This document shows, piece by piece, positions 26,709 to 36,347 of a stretch of DNA of 64,000 nt. Origin of the DNA: Antrihabitans stalactiti (GTDB lineage: Bacteria > Actinomycetota > Actinomycetes > Mycobacteriales > Mycobacteriaceae). Below the pieces are notes generated by a model. It was not told the DNA's origin. It did no database searches and was given only the letters and a program-made list of their open reading frames with translations. The position numbers and the translations under genes are program-made. The stretch spans positions 1-64,000 of the forward strand of contig NZ_VCQU01000015.1 of assembly GCF_012932915.1 (NCBI RefSeq), in the 5' to 3' direction. Every line of letters begins with the position of its first letter. The first letter of the stretch is position 1.

Positions 26709-26978
26709 TCAGTGATTGCGGAGGGCGTCGATCAGTTCACTCTTGCGCATGCCCGAATAGCCCTTCAGGCCAATATCCTTTGCGCGCTTCTTCAGTTCGT
26801 CCACCGTACGGTCCTCGTACCGACCTGACTTACCCCCTTTGCGTCCTACGCTCGAGCGCCCCTCGTTCGCCGCAGCGTTGGAAATGCGAGCGGACTTCTC
26901 CTTCGAGTTCCCCTCCTTGCGCAAGTCCTCGTAGAGCTTCTGGTCCTTGAGTTGTGGTTGCGAATTTCTAGGTGCCAT
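26709..26978 (-). CDS. Rho-N domain small basic protein
   Basis: An 89-residue charged protein. The N-terminal half is rich in Lys, Gly and Ser; the C-terminal half is a Rho termination factor N-terminal (SAP-like) helix pair, [20 protein letters not shown] followed by SELIDALR. Such proteins bind nucleic acid and often occur next to stress genes. The start MAPRNSQ at 26978 is preferred over a longer frame covering the divergent neighbour. Confidence 0.8.
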   Translation of the reverse strand: MAPRNSQPQLKDQKLYEDLRKEGNSKEKSARISNAAANEGRSSVGRKGGKSGRYEDRTVDELKKRAKDIGLKGYSGMRKSELIDALRNH

Positions 26979-27055
26979 GGTTGTAGATTTCCCGAGCGTT
27001 CGAGATGGAAACATCGATCGGTTTCGGTGGCACAGGTGACGGGTACGTGGTGCAC

Positions 27056-27679
27056 ATGCCGAGTGACACACCGTTACGCGTACTCGCACTCGTATGCAGC
27101 CTCAAGCCTTCTCCGGCTCCGTCGAGCAGCAGCCTGCTCGCCGAACAAGTCCTGCGGGAGCTGAAGCGCCACGACATAGAAGGCGCCGTTGTCCGGGTGG
27201 TCGACCACAACCTCGCCCCCGGCGTCGAGAAGGATATGGGCGGAGAGGACCAATGGCCGGATATCCGGGCGCAACTTCTCGAGGCGGACATCTTGCTGAT
27301 CGCGACACCGATCTGGCTCGGCCACATGAGCAGCGTTGCCCAGCGAGTGTTGGAAAGAATCGACGCCGAACTGGCAGAAACAGACCATCATGGCCGACCG
27401 AGCATGTGGGACAAAGTAGCGATTGCGGCCATCGTCGGCAACGAAGACGGTGCGCACAAAGTCACTGCCGACTTGTTCCAGGCTCTCAGTGATACCGGCT
27501 TCACCATTCCAGCTCAGGGTGCCACCTACTGGGTTGGCGAAGCGATGTCGCCGACCGACTACAACGACCTCCCCGAAACCCCCGACGCGGTCTCATCAGC
27601 GATCAAAGACCTTGCATCATGCGCGGCACATCTCGCAAAAACGCTGCGCCACAATCCCTATCCCGCCGATCGAAGTTGA
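27056..27679 (+). CDS. NADPH-dependent FMN reductase/flavodoxin-like protein
   Basis: A flavodoxin-fold oxidoreductase with FMN-binding loops: [17 protein letters not shown] for phosphate, [11 protein letters not shown] around the isoalloxazine ring, and [10 protein letters not shown]. It would reduce flavin or quinones with NAD(P)H. I use the ATG at 27056, right before the first strand; an upstream ATG at 27005 would leave only 26 bases to the divergent Rho-N gene. The length is about 207 residues. Confidence 0.8.
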   Translation: MPSDTPLRVLALVCSLKPSPAPSSSSLLAEQVLRELKRHDIEGAVVRVVDHNLAPGVEKDMGGEDQWPDIRAQLLEADILLIATPIWLGHMSSVAQRVLERIDAELAETDHHGRPSMWDKVAIAAIVGNEDGAHKVTADLFQALSDTGFTIPAQGATYWVGEAMSPTDYNDLPETPDAVSSAIKDLASCAAHLAKTLRHNPYPADRS

Positions 27680-27720
27680 CGCTCTTGTCGAGGTCGTTGC
27701 ACCGGAATCCAGTCGACGTC

Positions 27721-28557
27721 TCAATTGGCAACCCGTTCGATGAGACCGAGCGCGCGCGTATAGGTTCCGGGCGCGAGTCGCTTCAGCTGCCAAGCAACTT
27801 TGGCGTCCAGTTGTGGCATGACATGGAGTTGTCCGCGATCGTGTGCATCGAGTGTGGTCCGCACGATGGATTCCGGCGACGATCCGATCAATTTCATAAG
27901 CGTGGTGGCGAGGTGGGCGGCAGATTCCGTGATCGCTGCGTTGTCGTTGATGTTGGTTTTGACGAGTGTGGGGCATAGGACGGTGACGGCGACGCCGGCG
28001 CCGCTGAGTTCCGCTGCGAGCGTCTCCGAAAGCGCCAGAACGCCGGCTTTGCTGACGTTGTACGCGGCCATACGCGGGGCTGCGCCGAAGCTGGCAGCCG
28101 ATGCCACGTTGATGATGCCTCCGCTGCCGTATGCGCGAAGGCGAGGCGTGAATACATGACAGCCGTGGATGACACCCAACAGATTTATGTCGATGGTGCG
28201 CTGCCAGTCGATGAGCGGGGTTTCGCCGATTACGTTGCCCCCGGTGCCGATTCCGGCGTTGTTGATCACGAGACTGACCGGGCTCTCCAGCCACTGTTCG
28301 GACGCGTCTGCGAGGTTGAGTACCTGACTCGCATCGGCGACATCGCACTCGATGTCGAGTGCCTCACCACCTTCGCTTCTGATCAGCGTGCTGGTCTCTC
28401 GCGCGCTCGTCGCGTCGATGTCGGCGCAGACGACGCGACCTCCGCGTCGGCTTAGTTCGACGGCGAAGGCGCGACCGATTCCGCTTCCCGCGCCGGTGAC
28501 GACTGCGTCGGCGCCGTAAGTACGTCGATCGGGCCGGGGGAATGGCCACACATGCAT
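27721..28557 (-). CDS. Short-chain dehydrogenase/reductase of the mce operon
   Basis: A classical SDR with the cofactor motif TGAGSGIG, the structural motif NNAG and the catalytic YNVSK, 278 residues. The acidic residue after the second strand (CADID) suggests NAD preference. The C-terminal extension (LHVMPQLDAKVAWQLKRLAP) is typical of a group of actinobacterial SDRs acting on hydrophobic substrates. It lies 67 bases downstream of the Mce-associated gene on the same strand and is probably the last gene of the operon. Its substrate may be the imported compound. Confidence 0.88.
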   Translation of the reverse strand: MHVWPFPRPDRRTYGADAVVTGAGSGIGRAFAVELSRRGGRVVCADIDATSARETSTLIRSEGGEALDIECDVADASQVLNLADASEQWLESPVSLVINNAGIGTGGNVIGETPLIDWQRTIDINLLGVIHGCHVFTPRLRAYGSGGIINVASAASFGAAPRMAAYNVSKAGVLALSETLAAELSGAGVAVTVLCPTLVKTNINDNAAITESAAHLATTLMKLIGSSPESIVRTTLDAHDRGQLHVMPQLDAKVAWQLKRLAPGTYTRALGLIERVAN

Positions 28558-28624
28558 GAGAGCCCCTCTAGGAGTGTTGGTTTCGAGTCAGATGATGATT
28601 GATGTGGGCGAACTGTCAGCGCCG

Positions 28625-29236
28625 CTACTTCCCGGGGAGCGCGCCGTCCATGCCGCCGACGTCGGAGATCTTCCAGTCGTTGTTCGTATCGACCGTGACG
28701 TTGTAGGTCACGGTGGTTTGGGCACCGTTGGGGGTTTGGGCACTTGTCGACGTGACGTTGAGGAACACCTTCACCGAGTAGATTCCGCCGGTTTCGGAGG
28801 CGATGGTCGCATCGATCGGTGCCGCGCTCGAAGTCCATTGCAGCGGTACGAGCAGTTCCTGCAGTTTCGGTGCAGTGGCATCGAACTTGTTCGCCAGTTC
28901 CGGAGTGGTATGCGCTTTGAGCCGTGCGAACCAAGCGTTGGCGTCTTTGAAATCGATGTTCGACGCACCGAGGGCATAGTCGGTGGCCACCTGTCGGGCG
29001 TGCTCGTCGTCCGCAGCTTTGGCATCGCGGTCGCGGAGCTCGCCCTTGGCCGACAACAACATTCCACCCGTCACAGCGACGGCCGCGACGAGGGCAGCGA
29101 TGACGACGCTGAAGACCGCGGTCGACCTGCGGATCGATACTGTCTTGGGTGCCTTGGGTTCGGTGGTGCCGGGACGTTTTTCGTCGCCATCGCTGTTCGA
29201 CTTGTCTTTGATCGTGTCGGCGGGTGTGGTTGTCAT
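28625..29236 (-). CDS. Mce-associated membrane protein
   Basis: A protein with a charged N-terminal tail (about 40 residues), one membrane helix (STAVFSVVIAALVAAVAVTG) and an extracytoplasmic NTF2-like domain ending ISDVGGMDGALPGK, typical of Mas/OmamA-like proteins that stabilise Mce complexes. The ATG at 29236 has GGAG five bases upstream; a GTG two codons earlier is an alternative. It follows mceF by 39 bases. Confidence 0.88.
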   Translation of the reverse strand: MTTTPADTIKDKSNSDGDEKRPGTTEPKAPKTVSIRRSTAVFSVVIAALVAAVAVTGGMLLSAKGELRDRDAKAADDEHARQVATDYALGASNIDFKDANAWFARLKAHTTPELANKFDATAPKLQELLVPLQWTSSAAPIDATIASETGGIYSVKVFLNVTSTSAQTPNGAQTTVTYNVTVDTNNDWKISDVGGMDGALPGK

Positions 29237-29275
29237 GGTCACTCCAACTATCGGTGGTATCGAAACGTTTGTGCG

Positions 29276-30241
29276 CTATTTGACGTTGATCTGGAGGTGG
29301 ATCGCGCCGTCGTCCGCGGTCGCGTTGAGTGCCTGCGAGATCAGGCTGCTGATATCGATTGCGGGTATCGCGGCGGTGGCGGTCGCGGCGAGGGGAGCAA
29401 GGATCGGTACCAAAGGCTGCAGATCCGGTCCGATAGTCTCCAAGTAGGCAGTCAGTTTCGGCAGGAACGGGATGATGCCGTTGCCGGTGATATAGGTGTC
29501 GGGCACGCCGGGAATCCGAACGAATTTGGCGAGAGATTCGACCACCATCTCCACCTTGGTCCCGAAGTCGGCCCACAGTGGTCCAGCGGACGCCATCGCA
29601 GGTCCTGTCCATTCCATGTCGGACCCGATGGTCTGCAGGTCGGTCAGCAGGCTCCGTATTTCGGGGGTGCGACTGAGGATGGTGGCTGCAAGCAAACTTG
29701 TCGACCTCGACAGGTTGGGAATGACTTTCTCGAGCCCGGAGAATCCTTGGCTGACGGTGTTGACGATTGCGCTGATGGCCTCCGGGTCGAGTTGGATCAT
29801 CAGGTTTGTGACCGTGCGGGCGACGTCGGGTATCGAAAGCGGCATTTCGATCGAGCGGGTGTCGATCTGCTGCCCGCTCTGCAGGTACGGTCCGTCCGCG
29901 GTGCTCGGCGTGAATTGCACGTACGGTTCGCCGAGGGCCGAGAGGTTCTCGATCCTGACCGTGCTCGAAGTGGGGATGTGAAATTTGTCCTCGACACGGA
30001 ATTTCACTTCGACACCACCGGAGACGTGGTTGACCGACGTCACGTCGCCGACCTTGACACCGCGCAGCAGAATCGGCGATTCGGGGCCCAGACTGCCCGA
30101 GTTCGTCAACACCATCGTCGCCGTTGTGTATTGCGTGAACCACTTCACTCGGACGATCCCGAACGTGAGGTAGCCGACGCCGATCACCAATACCAGTGCG
30201 ATCGCGGTCAGCGAGAGGATCGAACTGAGTTTGGTCTTCAT
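29276..30241 (-). CDS. mceF: Mce family protein MceF
   Basis: The sixth Mce subunit: N-terminal membrane anchor (SILSLTAIALVLVIGVGYLT), MCE/MlaD domain about residues 35-115 (LLRGVKVGDVTSVN), and a helical domain that builds the lipid tunnel. It has 321 residues, lacking the long C-terminal tail of some MceF proteins. The ATG overlaps the mceE stop (ATGA). Confidence 0.9.
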   Translation of the reverse strand: MKTKLSSILSLTAIALVLVIGVGYLTFGIVRVKWFTQYTTATMVLTNSGSLGPESPILLRGVKVGDVTSVNHVSGGVEVKFRVEDKFHIPTSSTVRIENLSALGEPYVQFTPSTADGPYLQSGQQIDTRSIEMPLSIPDVARTVTNLMIQLDPEAISAIVNTVSQGFSGLEKVIPNLSRSTSLLAATILSRTPEIRSLLTDLQTIGSDMEWTGPAMASAGPLWADFGTKVEMVVESLAKFVRIPGVPDTYITGNGIIPFLPKLTAYLETIGPDLQPLVPILAPLAATATAAIPAIDISSLISQALNATADDGAIHLQINVK

Positions 30242-31296
30242 CTGACCGCTCCGATCATTCGCAATGTCGCGAGGATGCGATCGACTTGATCGTCGGAGGA
30301 GACTGCGGGCATCGATGTTGCGGGTGCGGTGTTCACGTCGACGATGTTGACCTTGGGGCCGTATTCGACGAACGGAATGAGCTTGTCGCGAATGAGGGCC
30401 ACGAGTTTGTTGAGGTTCGATGGCGCGGTCAGGTTCAACGGCCGACTGGTAAAGGCCAGCGGTACAAACGCTTTTGCTGCCGCATCGGCTGAGGTGAACA
30501 GCGGCGTCAACCATTCCAGCGAGTGCGCGACGCCTCCCAGTGCACCGAACAAACCGAGTGTCGCGACGAGGGAGTTCATCGAATCGACCGCCTGAGTTGC
30601 TCCGGCGTCAGTGAGTAGCGCGCTGAGCGCGGGGCCGTTGTCTTGCACGACTGCGACGTCTGCGGTCAGTCCGTCCAGCAGCGCGTCGATTTGATGCAGG
30701 TTTTCCGACACATCGATGAAGTTCGTCCCGAGGACGCCGGAGATTCGGGCGGTCTCCTTCGGGTCTTGCGGGAGAACCGAATTCATTCGGTTGATGATGT
30801 CTTGAGCCTGTTCGATGGCGCCACCGCCGACGAAGGTTGCGATCCCGGACATGGCGTCCTCGATCTGCAGGGCGGGTTGGGACTGTGCCAGCCCGATCGT
30901 GCCGTTGGGTGGGATCGTGGTGTCGTGGTTGGCCGGAGGGGTGACCAGGGCGATGTAGATGTCGCCGAGCACGGTGGCCTGTCGCAGTTGCGCCGATGTG
31001 CTGGTCGGAAGTTTCACCGATTCGGTGATGTCGACATCGGCAACGACATATCCCTCCCGACTCGCGGACGGGTCGACGAGCCGCACCGAGCGTAGGGATC
31101 CGATCTGGATTCCGTTGGAGGCTACTTTCGCGCGTGCCGGAAGGTTGAGCGCATTCGCAAATTCGATGTGAATCCGATAAGTCTGCCCCGACACGGTGGT
31201 GCCGGGCAGTGGGACCGAAGACGGATCGAACGAGCAACCCGCGGCTGCGAGGGCGATCGCAACCACGACGACCGGCACGGCGTGTCTCCACCTCAT
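30238..31296 (-). CDS. mceE: Mce family lipoprotein MceE
   Basis: The lipoprotein subunit of the complex. A signal peptide ends in AIALAAAGCSFD with a lipobox Cys, followed by the MCE domain (KVASNGIQIGSLRSVRLVD) and a helical tunnel region. It has 352 residues from the ATG at 31296, which overlaps mceD by ATGA. Like LprK/LprN of mycobacteria it probably caps the hexamer. Confidence 0.9.
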   Translation of the reverse strand: MRWRHAVPVVVVAIALAAAGCSFDPSSVPLPGTTVSGQTYRIHIEFANALNLPARAKVASNGIQIGSLRSVRLVDPSASREGYVVADVDITESVKLPTSTSAQLRQATVLGDIYIALVTPPANHDTTIPPNGTIGLAQSQPALQIEDAMSGIATFVGGGAIEQAQDIINRMNSVLPQDPKETARISGVLGTNFIDVSENLHQIDALLDGLTADVAVVQDNGPALSALLTDAGATQAVDSMNSLVATLGLFGALGGVAHSLEWLTPLFTSADAAAKAFVPLAFTSRPLNLTAPSNLNKLVALIRDKLIPFVEYGPKVNIVDVNTAPATSMPAVSSDDQVDRILATLRMIGAVR

Positions 31297-32393
31297 GGCG
31301 TGCCAACCGATCCGAGTACCACGGGAAGCAGATCGAGGGTCATCAATCCGTCGGTCGCCGTCGCGCACCTGCCGGGCGAAAGCGCGTTCACGGCTGTGCA
31401 GACCTGATCTGCATTCGACTGGGGGATGGCAACTTTGGGTGGGGAGTAGGTCAATGCCGGTGCGCCGGTTCGTGGATCGATCGACCGGGTGAACGCGCCC
31501 ACAAGCGGCGGGATCATGGTGATGATCTCCTGGAGGGTTCCGACGTTGGCGCCGATGAAATGGACGATCGGGACTGTGGCATCGAGAACCTGGAGGATGG
31601 GTTCACCGAACATGGTGGTGATGTCGTTCACCATTGGGATGAGTACGCGCAAGGAGTCGATGATGCCGGCGATGGGCAACCACACCTGCTCGTTGACGTA
31701 GTCGAGAACGCCCGCGAACGGGACCAGCATGTCCTTGATGTCGCCCCAGCCGGTCGACACACTCGCCGACAGCTCGTTGAGCACATCGATCAGCTCACCG
31801 ATGTGTCCAATCGCTGCATCCGGCGAATTCAGCGCAACACCAATCTTTTTTATCAGTTCGTTGATTCGTGGGCCGGTGCCCGCGACAGCGTTGTCGATGG
31901 CTTTGATACCGGTGTTGATGCGTCCGGTGGCGGTCGGGTCGTCGCCGCCGTTGAGTTCGTTGGCGAGGTTGCCGAGCGCGTTGAGTGTTTGAGTCATGCT
32001 TTTCGGTGTGAGCGTGCGGGTGATGCACGTACTCGGATCCCACTCGGTGGATTCGCCGTCACCGAGAACGGCCAGATTGCGGTCCGCGACAAGAGTGTCG
32101 GACAGAGTGGTCGCGGATACGGCGCCACGGAGCCTGTGGTCGGCGTCGACGTCGAAATCGACGCGCACGGTCTCACCTTGCGGCCAGATGTCGGTAACGG
32201 TGCCGACTGGGACGCCGAGCATGGTGACGTTGTTGCCGGTGTAGAGGCCGACGGCGTCGGGCATCAGCGCGCAGTAGCTCTGGGTCTTCTTCGCGGGATC
32301 GTAGGCGATGACGTAGGCCACGAAGACCAACGTGCACGCGACGAGCACGCCGGCGACCGACATGAATCCGCGAGAGGCAAGTATCCGGTTCAT
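31293..32393 (-). CDS. mceD: Mce family protein MceD
   Basis: Membrane-anchored Mce subunit: TM near residues 10-30 (SVAGVLVACTLVFVAYVIAY), then the MCE domain with TMLGVPVGTVTDIWPQGE. It has 366 residues from the ATG at 32393; the stop of mceC and this ATG share one base (TGATG). The C-terminal tail with paired Cys (DQVCTAVNALSPGRCATATD) is typical of MceD. Confidence 0.9.
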   Translation of the reverse strand: MNRILASRGFMSVAGVLVACTLVFVAYVIAYDPAKKTQSYCALMPDAVGLYTGNNVTMLGVPVGTVTDIWPQGETVRVDFDVDADHRLRGAVSATTLSDTLVADRNLAVLGDGESTEWDPSTCITRTLTPKSMTQTLNALGNLANELNGGDDPTATGRINTGIKAIDNAVAGTGPRINELIKKIGVALNSPDAAIGHIGELIDVLNELSASVSTGWGDIKDMLVPFAGVLDYVNEQVWLPIAGIIDSLRVLIPMVNDITTMFGEPILQVLDATVPIVHFIGANVGTLQEIITMIPPLVGAFTRSIDPRTGAPALTYSPPKVAIPQSNADQVCTAVNALSPGRCATATDGLMTLDLLPVVLGSVGTP

Positions 32394-33433
32394 CAGCACG
32401 CCTTGCCAGGGACTGGAATGCACAGGGCGGGTGCGGTAATGGTCGCCGAGGACTGGTCGAGGACGACGCCGTTGGGAGTGGCAAGCGGTTGCAGCCGGCC
32501 GAGCAGGTTCCGCACGGATTCCACTGCACCGCCGAGCTTGCCGCCCAAGCGCTGCAGTTCCGGGACGGCGTCAGCGAGCTTTTGTGCCATCGGCTTCAAG
32601 GTGGTCTCCCAGTGCGGCCCCAGTACCGCCAGTCGCGACAAGGCCTGGTCGGTGACGCGCAGGGCTTCCTGGATTTCGGCCTGTTTGTCGATCACGATCG
32701 TTTCCAAGAGGCTGATTCGATGGATCAGCTCGCCGAGGAGTGATTTGGAACCGTTGATCGCGGTGAGGTATTCGTCGGCGATCGCGAGGCTGCGTGAGAC
32801 GTCGTCGTTTTGTTTTACGAGGATGTCGACGAGCGATTCGATCGCGGTGCCCGCGCGGCGCAGGCCGTCGGGAGTGCCGTCGAGCGATGTCTGCAGGGCC
32901 GCGAAGTTCTGGCGCAAGGTCTTGCCGTCGATCTCGCGGATCGGTTGGGCTGCGTCCTGGAACGCTTTGGCCAGGTTGTAGGGGAGTCGTACCCGATCGG
33001 GCGGAATCACGGTGTCACCGAGCGGCGTGGTGCCCGCGGGAAAGACGGCCACGTAGTGGCCGCCGACGATGGTGAGCATTCGGATGTCGAGCGTCGTTTG
33101 GTCACCGATGAATACATCGTCTTTCACGGTGAACGTCATCGTGACACTGTTCGTGTGGAGGTCGATGGATTTCACCGTGCCGACAGGGATACCGGCGATC
33201 CGCACGTCGTCGCCAATTTTGACGGAGCCTGCCTCAGCCAGTTCGGCGGTGTACGTCGCTCTGCCAAGCGGCAGGACGTAGAGCACTCCGGTCGCGATCA
33301 ACGCGAGCACCACAACGACAGTACCCACTATCCCCAGTCGCAGCTGCGAGGTTGCTGCCTCTCTGTCGGTCGGTATCGGCCGACTGGCGGAGAACTGAAA
33401 GAGTCTGCGCGCCTTGAGTTTCAACGATTGCAT
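32393..33433 (-). CDS. mceC: Mce family protein MceC
   Basis: Mce subunit with a cytoplasmic N-terminal stretch of about 30 residues, one TM helix (LGIVGTVVVVLALIATGVLY) and the MCE domain (DVRIAGIPVGTVKSIDLH). The helical tunnel region follows, ending in a Cys-containing tail. It has 346 residues and overlaps the end of mceB by 13 bases. Confidence 0.9.
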   Translation of the reverse strand: MQSLKLKARRLFQFSASRPIPTDREAATSQLRLGIVGTVVVVLALIATGVLYVLPLGRATYTAELAEAGSVKIGDDVRIAGIPVGTVKSIDLHTNSVTMTFTVKDDVFIGDQTTLDIRMLTIVGGHYVAVFPAGTTPLGDTVIPPDRVRLPYNLAKAFQDAAQPIREIDGKTLRQNFAALQTSLDGTPDGLRRAGTAIESLVDILVKQNDDVSRSLAIADEYLTAINGSKSLLGELIHRISLLETIVIDKQAEIQEALRVTDQALSRLAVLGPHWETTLKPMAQKLADAVPELQRLGGKLGGAVESVRNLLGRLQPLATPNGVVLDQSSATITAPALCIPVPGKAC

Positions 33434-34428
33434 ATCGAGATCCTCTGCCCGGCGATGAGAACCTGCAGCGGCCCGGGTGCGGTCGCGTTTCCGTTCGAGC
33501 AGGTGAGGTTCACTCCGGGACCGGTGTCGGGGATCAGCGCGTTCAGTGACTGCAGCAGGGCGGGTAACCGGCCGAGAACCTCGACCGCCTGGCCTGGATC
33601 GGGGAACAGCAGCCCGACGATGTTGTCGAGATCGGGATTGGAGTCTGGGGTGAGCCCTATGGTGGCGAGCAGGCTGTTCAGCGGGGTCAGCACCGGTGGT
33701 GCGGTCATCGCGAAATCGACAACGCCGTCGAAATTCTCCTGCAGTGTGACGAACACCTGGGTGATTCCGTTTATCAGGGTGATGAGTTGGGGTGAGCGCC
33801 CGCCGATTTGGTCGGAGATCTGCTTCAGGTTGGCCACCAACGCCGAGATGACGGTTTGGCGATCACTCACGTAGCTGCTCAGCGTTTCGATCGCGTCCAG
33901 GGCGGGCCCTATCCCAGTGCCGTTGCCTTCGATCACCGCCAGCAGGCTCTCCGCAAACTGATTCAGTGCGCTGGGTGAGAAGTCTGCGAGCACTGGTTCG
34001 AGGCCGTTGAACAACCCGGTGATGTCGAAGGACGGAATGGTCGCATCGGTGCCGATGGTGGTACCGGGGACGAGTTCGGTCCCGGGGTGTGGTGGTTGCT
34101 GGATGTCGACGTAGCGCTGCCCGGTCAGATTCTGGTAGCGGATCGCGAGTCTGCTCGTGTCGAACATCGACCTACCGTCTTGCACGGTCAACCCGACCCG
34201 TGCGTGATTGTCGTCGAGGCTGATGGACTGCACCTTTCCGACCTGGACCCCGTACATGCGCACGTCGTCCCCGGTCTTGAGCCCGTTCGCATCCGTGAAA
34301 ACCGCTGTGTAACTCCGGGTGTCGCCGGGCACTGGCCGCTTGATCGCCTGGATGATGAAAGTGAGCAGCACCGCGATCAATGCGACGAACAGAGTCAGCT
34401 TCCAGGACACGGAGACGAGTGACTTCAT
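33421..34428 (-). CDS. mceB: Mce family protein MceB
   Basis: Mce subunit with TM (LTLFVALIAVLLTFIIQAI), MCE domain (DVRMYGVQVGKVQSISLD) and a shorter helical domain. It has 335 residues with the usual C-terminal cysteines (NLTCSNGNAT, RISICNR). The ATG overlaps the mceA stop by four bases. Confidence 0.9.
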   Translation of the reverse strand: MKSLVSVSWKLTLFVALIAVLLTFIIQAIKRPVPGDTRSYTAVFTDANGLKTGDDVRMYGVQVGKVQSISLDDNHARVGLTVQDGRSMFDTSRLAIRYQNLTGQRYVDIQQPPHPGTELVPGTTIGTDATIPSFDITGLFNGLEPVLADFSPSALNQFAESLLAVIEGNGTGIGPALDAIETLSSYVSDRQTVISALVANLKQISDQIGGRSPQLITLINGITQVFVTLQENFDGVVDFAMTAPPVLTPLNSLLATIGLTPDSNPDLDNIVGLLFPDPGQAVEVLGRLPALLQSLNALIPDTGPGVNLTCSNGNATAPGPLQVLIAGQRISICNR

Positions 34429-35477
34429 CGGTCCGCTCCCTGCAACGACGGGGGAGAGGTTCCGAGCAGCGGTACCGACAGTGCCGGCACGCCCCGCAAC
34501 GTCACGGCGAACTTCAGCATCGGACCGTCGGGGGTGTCGGTGAACGAGGAATCTAGCCGGTCGAGGAGTTCGCGGAGTTGTGCACTCGACAGTTGTGGTG
34601 TCGGCACCATCCGCGCTGCCGCGTCCAGGGCTGGCGGAAGCATGTCGGCGTAACCGGTGAAGTGCCGCTCGGCGGTGAAGAGCAGGTCGGAAATTCCTGG
34701 AAAGAGTTGGTGGATGGAAATTTGCAGTACTTGATCGAACTTTGCCCGGTCGGTTTTCAGGATCTCGAGATTGGTGAGCGTATCTAGCAACTGGACGGTT
34801 CCGCCGACCATCGGCGCCGCGCCCGACAGGGTGGACCCGAACTGCCCCAACAGGAACGAGGCCGCGTAGCGCTGAGTGTCGGCGATGTTGCGTCCGGTGG
34901 TGACGATGGCCTCGAGCAGCGGGGTGAACGCCTCCAGATCTCCGGCCAGTGTGGTCAACGTTGCGCTGAGTTGCGGGGTCAACACATCGGTGGCGGTACG
35001 CGTGACCGCCCGGAGCAAATTCCCCATCGTGACGTCCTGTACCCGGTCGGCATGTCTGCCGGTCAAATCGATGACGTCGTCGTTTGCCAGAGCGTTCCCG
35101 CCCTGGCCTCGTCGCAGTGCGATTTCGCTGATGCCGAAAAGGTTCGAGGGTGCGTAGTCGACGTCGAGGGTGTCTGTCACTCCGAACAACTGGGATCGGT
35201 CGAGTCGCAACGTGATCAGTTGTTGGCCGTCGTGCGCGTTTTCGATCTTCTCGATCTGGCCGACGGCGACTCCGTCGAGACGGACCTGCGTTCCGTCGAC
35301 GATGCCGTCACCGATCTGTTCGGTCCGCAAAACGACCAGTAGGCGGTCATCGCCGCGGACTCGGTCGACGATGATCCACGCGACCGCCAGGACCGCGACG
35401 ACTCCGACAGCGACAAGGCCGACGAGGACAGACCCGCGCCTGTCGATCGTCACTCCAGGCAATCCGTATTTCGGCAT
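34425..35477 (-). CDS. mceA: Mce family protein MceA
   Basis: The first Mce subunit: TM (VLVGLVAVGVVAVLAVAWII) and MCE domain (QVRLDGVAVGQIEKIENA), 350 residues. It starts three bases after yrbEB. Six Mce proteins A-F form a heterohexameric channel across the periplasm that delivers lipids or sterol-like compounds to the YrbE permease. Which compound this system carries is not shown by the sequence. Confidence 0.9.
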   Translation of the reverse strand: MPKYGLPGVTIDRRGSVLVGLVAVGVVAVLAVAWIIVDRVRGDDRLLVVLRTEQIGDGIVDGTQVRLDGVAVGQIEKIENAHDGQQLITLRLDRSQLFGVTDTLDVDYAPSNLFGISEIALRRGQGGNALANDDVIDLTGRHADRVQDVTMGNLLRAVTRTATDVLTPQLSATLTTLAGDLEAFTPLLEAIVTTGRNIADTQRYAASFLLGQFGSTLSGAAPMVGGTVQLLDTLTNLEILKTDRAKFDQVLQISIHQLFPGISDLLFTAERHFTGYADMLPPALDAAARMVPTPQLSSAQLRELLDRLDSSFTDTPDGPMLKFAVTLRGVPALSVPLLGTSPPSLQGADR

Positions 35478-35480
35478 CGT

Positions 35481-36347
35481 CTATCCCGTGAAACTGATCG
35501 ACGAATTGAAACCCCACAGCGCGATGCTCAACACCATGTCGAGAGCGATGATGGCGACAAAGCTGGCGCGGACCGCGCGGCCCGACGCGATTCCCACGCC
35601 CTCCGGTCCACCAGTGGCGACAAAGCCTTGGTAGCAGTGAATCAAGATGACCGCAATGCCGAAGATGAGGATCTTTATTACTGCAGCGGTCACGTCCCAG
35701 CCGCTCACGAACTGGAAGAAGTAGTGGTCGTAGACACCGCTGGCTTGACCGTGCAAAACGACGATGACAGCGCTGCAAGACATGTAGCTCAAGATCAACG
35801 CGATCAGGAATGTCGGCACGATTGCGACCGCGCCGGCGATCACCTTGGTGGTGACAACGTAGGGGATCGACCGCAAACCCAATGCTTCCAGGGCATCGAT
35901 CTCCTCTGATATGCGCATAGACCCGATTTGCGCGGTCATGCGGCAGCCCGCTTGGGCGGCGAAACCGATTCCAGCGGCGATCGGGGCGAGTTCGCGCGTG
36001 TTGGCAAACGCGGAGACGACGCCGGTGACCGGCCCAAGGCCGATCATGTCGAGCGTGGCGAAGGATTCGATGCCGACGGAGGCGCCCATCACCATGCCGA
36101 GGACGATCAGCATCGGCACCGTCCCGCCGCCGACTATGAGTGAGCCGCGACCCCAGGTCATATCGGTGATCGTGCGCATCGTTTCTGCGCGGTACTTCTT
36201 GAGCGTCAACGGGATTGCGGACAGCGCCTGCCACGCGAAGCTCAGGGCGAAACCGATGGTTTCGAACGGGCGGGTGATTCGAGACGGTGACGCGGCGATG
36301 CGGTAAGCCCAGCCAAGACCCTTCGAGGCGTAGGTCGACGGCGCCAT
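35481..36347 (-). CDS. yrbEB: YrbE/MlaE-family permease B
   Basis: An integral membrane permease of the MlaE family with the EQ-loop-like coupling segment RMTAQIGSMRISEEIDALEALG. It pairs with YrbEA. It has 288 residues from the ATG at 36347, which shares a base with the yrbEA stop (TGATG). An upstream in-frame extension lies inside yrbEA. The cognate ATPase (MceG) is not in the window, as usual, because one MceG serves all mce loci. Confidence 0.9.
   Translation of the reverse strand: MAPSTYASKGLGWAYRIAASPSRITRPFETIGFALSFAWQALSAIPLTLKKYRAETMRTITDMTWGRGSLIVGGGTVPMLIVLGMVMGASVGIESFATLDMIGLGPVTGVVSAFANTRELAPIAAGIGFAAQAGCRMTAQIGSMRISEEIDALEALGLRSIPYVVTTKVIAGAVAIVPTFLIALILSYMSCSAVIVVLHGQASGVYDHYFFQFVSGWDVTAAVIKILIFGIAVILIHCYQGFVATGGPEGVGIASGRAVRASFVAIIALDMVLSIALWGFNSSISFTG

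Noticed and set aside
28452-30289. Very long frames of over 550 codons on both strands across the mceF/Mce-associated region
   Set aside because: They are Arg- and His-rich or have no family features and overlap clear Mce genes; they are by-products of high-GC codon bias.
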